Below, one piece after another: positions 33,497-35,827 of a stretch of DNA of 35,827 nucleotides. Position 1 is the first letter of the stretch. Each line of letters starts with the position of its first letter. A program made the position numbers and the translations under genes. This DNA is from Bacteroidota bacterium. GTDB taxonomy: Bacteria > Bacteroidota > Bacteroidia > Flavobacteriales > Flavobacteriaceae. Where the stretch lies: NCBI GenBank assembly GCA_024279425.1, contig JAJRRO010000107.1, forward strand, positions 1-35,827, given 5' to 3'. The notes beneath the pieces are model-generated. The model was given only the letters and a program-made list of their open reading frames with translations. It searched no databases and was not told where the DNA came from.

Positions 33497-35605
33497 ATGG
33501 AAAATCACGGACATAATCATCATGAAAAAATGGACCACTCTAAGATGGATCATAATGAACATGATCACTCAAAAATGAATCATGATAAAGAAGACCACTC
33601 AAAAATGGACCATTCCAATCATGGAGGTAATGTTCCCATGGGAATGGCGGGCCATGACCACCATAAAATGATGATTGCCGACTTTAGAAAACGGTTTTGG
33701 GTTACATTAATTCTAACGGCACCCATTCTTTTCTTTTCCCCGATGATACAGGATTTTTTTGGATATAGTTTTCTGCTCCCCGGCAACCGCTATATCCTTT
33801 TTGCACTTTCTACTATAGTCTATTTCTATGGAGGGTGGCCATTCTTGAAAGGCTTTTGGTCAGAGATTAAAAAGGGTTCTCCTGGAATGATGACCTTAAT
33901 TTCTATGGCCATAAGTGTCGCCTACTTTTATAGTACGGCAACCGTTTTCGGTTTAAAGGGTGTTGATTTTTTCTGGGAACTCGCTACCCTAATTGCTATT
34001 ATGCTTGTGGGTCATTGGATAGAGATGAAAAGTGTACTTGGTGCGTCAAAGGCGTTGCAATTATTAGTCAGTATGATGCCTGCGGAAGCTCACTTGGTAA
34101 AAGGAGAAAATATTGAAGATATTAAACTGAAAGATTTATTAAAAGATGATGTTATCCTGATAAAGCCCGGAGAAAAAGTTCCAGCTGATGGGGTAATTGT
34201 AGAGGGCTCTAGTTATTTAAATGAATCAATGCTTACAGGAGAATCTAAACCTGTTAAAAAAGATGCAAAAGATAAAGTAATAGGTGGCTCAGTAAACGGG
34301 AACAGTACCTTAAAAGTAAAAGTGGAACATACAGGAAAGGATAGTTATCTCAACAAGGTAATCACGATGGTTGAGGAAGCACAGAAAACTAAATCCAAAA
34401 TGCAAAACCTATCTGATAGGGCAGCAAAATGGCTTACTTACATTGCGTTGGCTATTGGTTTTGGCACGCTTGCAGTATGGCTTTCTTTAGGTTTTCCGTT
34501 TGTATATGCCTTGGAAAGAATGGTTACGGTAATGGTCATTGCCTGTCCTCATGCTCTAGGACTTGCAATTCCACTTGTCGTGGCTATTTCTACAGCAGTT
34601 TCTGCACAGAATGGATTACTAATTCGAAATAGAACTGCTTTCGAGGAATCCCGTAAAATATCAGCACTACTTTTTGATAAAACAGGAACGTTGACCAAGG
34701 GAGATTTTGGAGTAACGCGTATAGAATCTGTAACAGGTACTTATTCAACAGATGAAATTCTTCGCTTAGTAAGTGCCTTGGAACAAAGCTCAGAACACCC
34801 TATTGCCGTCGGGATTATAAAAAAGGTTAAGGAAGATAATATTACCATCCCAAAACCAGAAAACTTTAAGGCCATTACTGGTAAAGGAGTTGAAGCAAAT
34901 GTGGAAGGTAAACTAGTAAAAGTAGTAAGTCCTGGCTATTTAAGAGATGAAAAAACAACAATACCTGAAGACGCTTACAGCGATGCCGCAGAAACCGTTG
35001 TTTTTGTGTTAATCGAGGGGGAATTAGCTGGATATATTGCACTTGCCGATGAGATTAGACCGGAATCTGCAGAAGCTATAAAAGTGTTCAAAAAGAATAA
35101 TATTAAGGTGTTAATGGCAACTGGCGATAATGAGAAAACCGCCAAAGCTGTTAGTGAAAAACTCGGATTAGATGGCTATTATGCTGAAGTACTTCCACAC
35201 CAAAAAGTAGAAATAGTTGAAGAGCTACAAATCAATGGAGAATTTGTAGCAATGACAGGAGATGGAGTGAACGATGCCCCTGCATTGGCAAAAGCGGATG
35301 TTGGAATTGCTGTTGGCTCCGGTACCGACGTTGCTGCTGAAACGGCCGATATTATTTTGGTTAACAGTAACCCACAGGATATAGCCAACTTAATTTTATT
35401 TGGAAAAGCGACTTACAATAAGATGATACAAAATCTCATTTGGGCGACCGGTTATAATGTGGTAGCGATTCCATTAGCGGCCGGGGTTTTGTATTCTTCA
35501 GGTTTTGTTTTAGGACCTGCTATTGGAGCTGTATTCATGAGTTTGAGCACCATTATAGTTGCCATTAATGCCCAATTGCTAAAAAGGAAAATAGGCAAAA
35601 AATAA
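33497..35605 (+). CDS. copB: Copper-exporting P-type ATPase CopB (CPH type)
   Basis: Inner-membrane P1B-type ATPase that pumps copper or silver from the cytosol. 702 residues. An N-terminal tail of about 60 residues is His/Met/Asp-rich with repeated DHSKMDH units, in place of HMA domains. Then TMs, the GES loop LTGESKPV, the membrane metal site CPH in VIACPHALGLAIPLV, phosphorylation site DKTGTLTKG, nucleotide-binding SSEHPIAVG and hinge MTGDGVNDAPALAKAD. The CPH motif places it in the P1B-3 CopB group. ATG 33497 gives MENHGHNHHEK, needed for the His tail. It overlaps the next ORF by one base. Confidence 0.95.
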   Translation: MENHGHNHHEKMDHSKMDHNEHDHSKMNHDKEDHSKMDHSNHGGNVPMGMAGHDHHKMMIADFRKRFWVTLILTAPILFFSPMIQDFFGYSFLLPGNRYILFALSTIVYFYGGWPFLKGFWSEIKKGSPGMMTLISMAISVAYFYSTATVFGLKGVDFFWELATLIAIMLVGHWIEMKSVLGASKALQLLVSMMPAEAHLVKGENIEDIKLKDLLKDDVILIKPGEKVPADGVIVEGSSYLNESMLTGESKPVKKDAKDKVIGGSVNGNSTLKVKVEHTGKDSYLNKVITMVEEAQKTKSKMQNLSDRAAKWLTYIALAIGFGTLAVWLSLGFPFVYALERMVTVMVIACPHALGLAIPLVVAISTAVSAQNGLLIRNRTAFEESRKISALLFDKTGTLTKGDFGVTRIESVTGTYSTDEILRLVSALEQSSEHPIAVGIIKKVKEDNITIPKPENFKAITGKGVEANVEGKLVKVVSPGYLRDEKTTIPEDAYSDAAETVVFVLIEGELAGYIALADEIRPESAEAIKVFKKNNIKVLMATGDNEKTAKAVSEKLGLDGYYAEVLPHQKVEIVEELQINGEFVAMTGDGVNDAPALAKADVGIAVGSGTDVAAETADIILVNSNPQDIANLILFGKATYNKMIQNLIWATGYNVVAIPLAAGVLYSSGFVLGPAIGAVFMSLSTIIVAINAQLLKRKIGKK

Positions 35606-35715
35606 TGAATGAAAATGAAAAACTCAATAATATATTTTTAGTCTTGTTGAGTTTATTCGTGGTAATGTTAGGGTATGGTGTTTTATTGGACTTGCACAAA
35701 AAAGTGGACATTTAG
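35605..35715 (+). CDS. Small single-span membrane protein after copB
   Basis: 36 residues: MNENEKLNNIFLVLLSLFVV then MLGYGVLLDLHKKVDI. The start overlaps the copB stop (TAATG), and one hydrophobic helix (about 10-30) is flanked by charged ends. Coupling and layout argue for a real small protein. Its stop is eight bases before the end of the IS3-type gene, so its C terminus may have been altered by the insertion. Confidence 0.5.
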   Translation: MNENEKLNNIFLVLLSLFVVMLGYGVLLDLHKKVDI

Positions 35716-35722
35716 TTAAGAG

Positions 35723-35827
35723 TCATGCTGCTACTTTTTGATTGAACATTCCCATTTCAGATTCTTCTATAGTTTTATACCCCAAAGTGGAGTGTGTTCT
35801 TCTTCTGTTGTACCAAGTTTCTATCCA
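35723..35827 (-). mobile_element. IS3-family transposase, C-terminal end (runs off window)
   Basis: Reading from the right edge on the minus strand, 34 codons give WIETWYNRRRTHSTLGYKTI then EESEMGMFNQKVAA and stop. Y-N-x-x-R-x-H-S-x-L-G-Y is the hallmark C terminus of IS3-family OrfB (DDE integrase core, RVE_3). The rest of the element lies outside the window. It marks a mobile element at the right side of the copper island. Confidence 0.9.

Noticed and set aside
1-35827. CRISPR arrays, phage structural genes, toxin-antitoxin or defence systems
   Set aside because: No spaced repeat array, capsid, restriction or toxin motif was found. The only mobile signals are the integrase stub, the direct repeats and the IS3 end.

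Overview
The window is from a member of the Bacteroidota, almost certainly a marine-type Flavobacteriaceae. Four things point there: low GC content; several promoters of the Bacteroidota type (TTG about 19-20 bases upstream of TAnnTTTG); start sites without Shine-Dalgarno sequences; and gene neighbourhoods such as thrS-infC-rpmI-rplT and tgt-lptG-type permease with typical flavobacterial protein sequences. No genus is claimed.

Bases 1 to about 15,700 are chromosomal backbone. At the left edge, on the minus strand, is what looks like the promoter and leader of an rRNA operon whose 16S gene lies outside the window. Divergent from it is the translation operon thrS-infC-rpmI-rplT. infC appears to start at a non-standard AUA codon, and hairpin leaders precede rpmI and rplT. 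Then follow a YjbQ-family protein, a HAD phosphatase, a secreted protein usually labelled asparagine synthetase B, dnaB, accA, an LptF/LptG permease with tgt, a small outer-membrane barrel, an FKBP-type lipoprotein with calcium-binding repeats, an S4 RNA-binding protein, a frameshifted TPMT-like methyltransferase, a PyrR-like phosphoribosyltransferase, aroK and tRNA-Lys(UUU).

From tRNA-Lys to the right edge the content changes to an accessory copper/silver island. Just after the tRNA are three direct repeats and the N-terminal stub of a tyrosine recombinase, the usual sign of integration at a tRNA, here with a broken integrase. On the minus strand lie cusA-cusC-cusB (RND efflux) with a small Cys/His lipoprotein upstream and, downstream, a PII-like protein that lacks its T-loop region, a Cys-rich lipoprotein, a 26-residue membrane peptide and a DUF302 protein. 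A second Cys/His protein is divergent. On the plus strand follow cytochrome c, porin and haem lipoprotein genes, a cluster of small metal-related genes (DUF2933-like, HMA chaperone, two SHOCT proteins, DUF5676, His/Met-rich lipoprotein), a universal stress protein, a K+ channel, an ATP-cone/PRPP-synthetase relic, and the CPH-type P-type ATPase CopB. An IS3-family transposase fragment runs off the right edge.

Together the island would bind copper or silver in the periplasm (CusB N-terminal metal domain and DUF3347, small Cys/His/Met-rich proteins), carry it in the cytosol (HMA protein), pump it across the inner membrane (CopB) and expel it through the envelope (CusABC). The stretch 27.3-32.8 kb is strikingly decayed, with several frameshifts and two in-frame stops, while cusABC, copB, the stress protein and the channel are intact. 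No recognisable copper-responsive transcription factor is present, so regulation must come from elsewhere or from the structured intergenic regions noted below.
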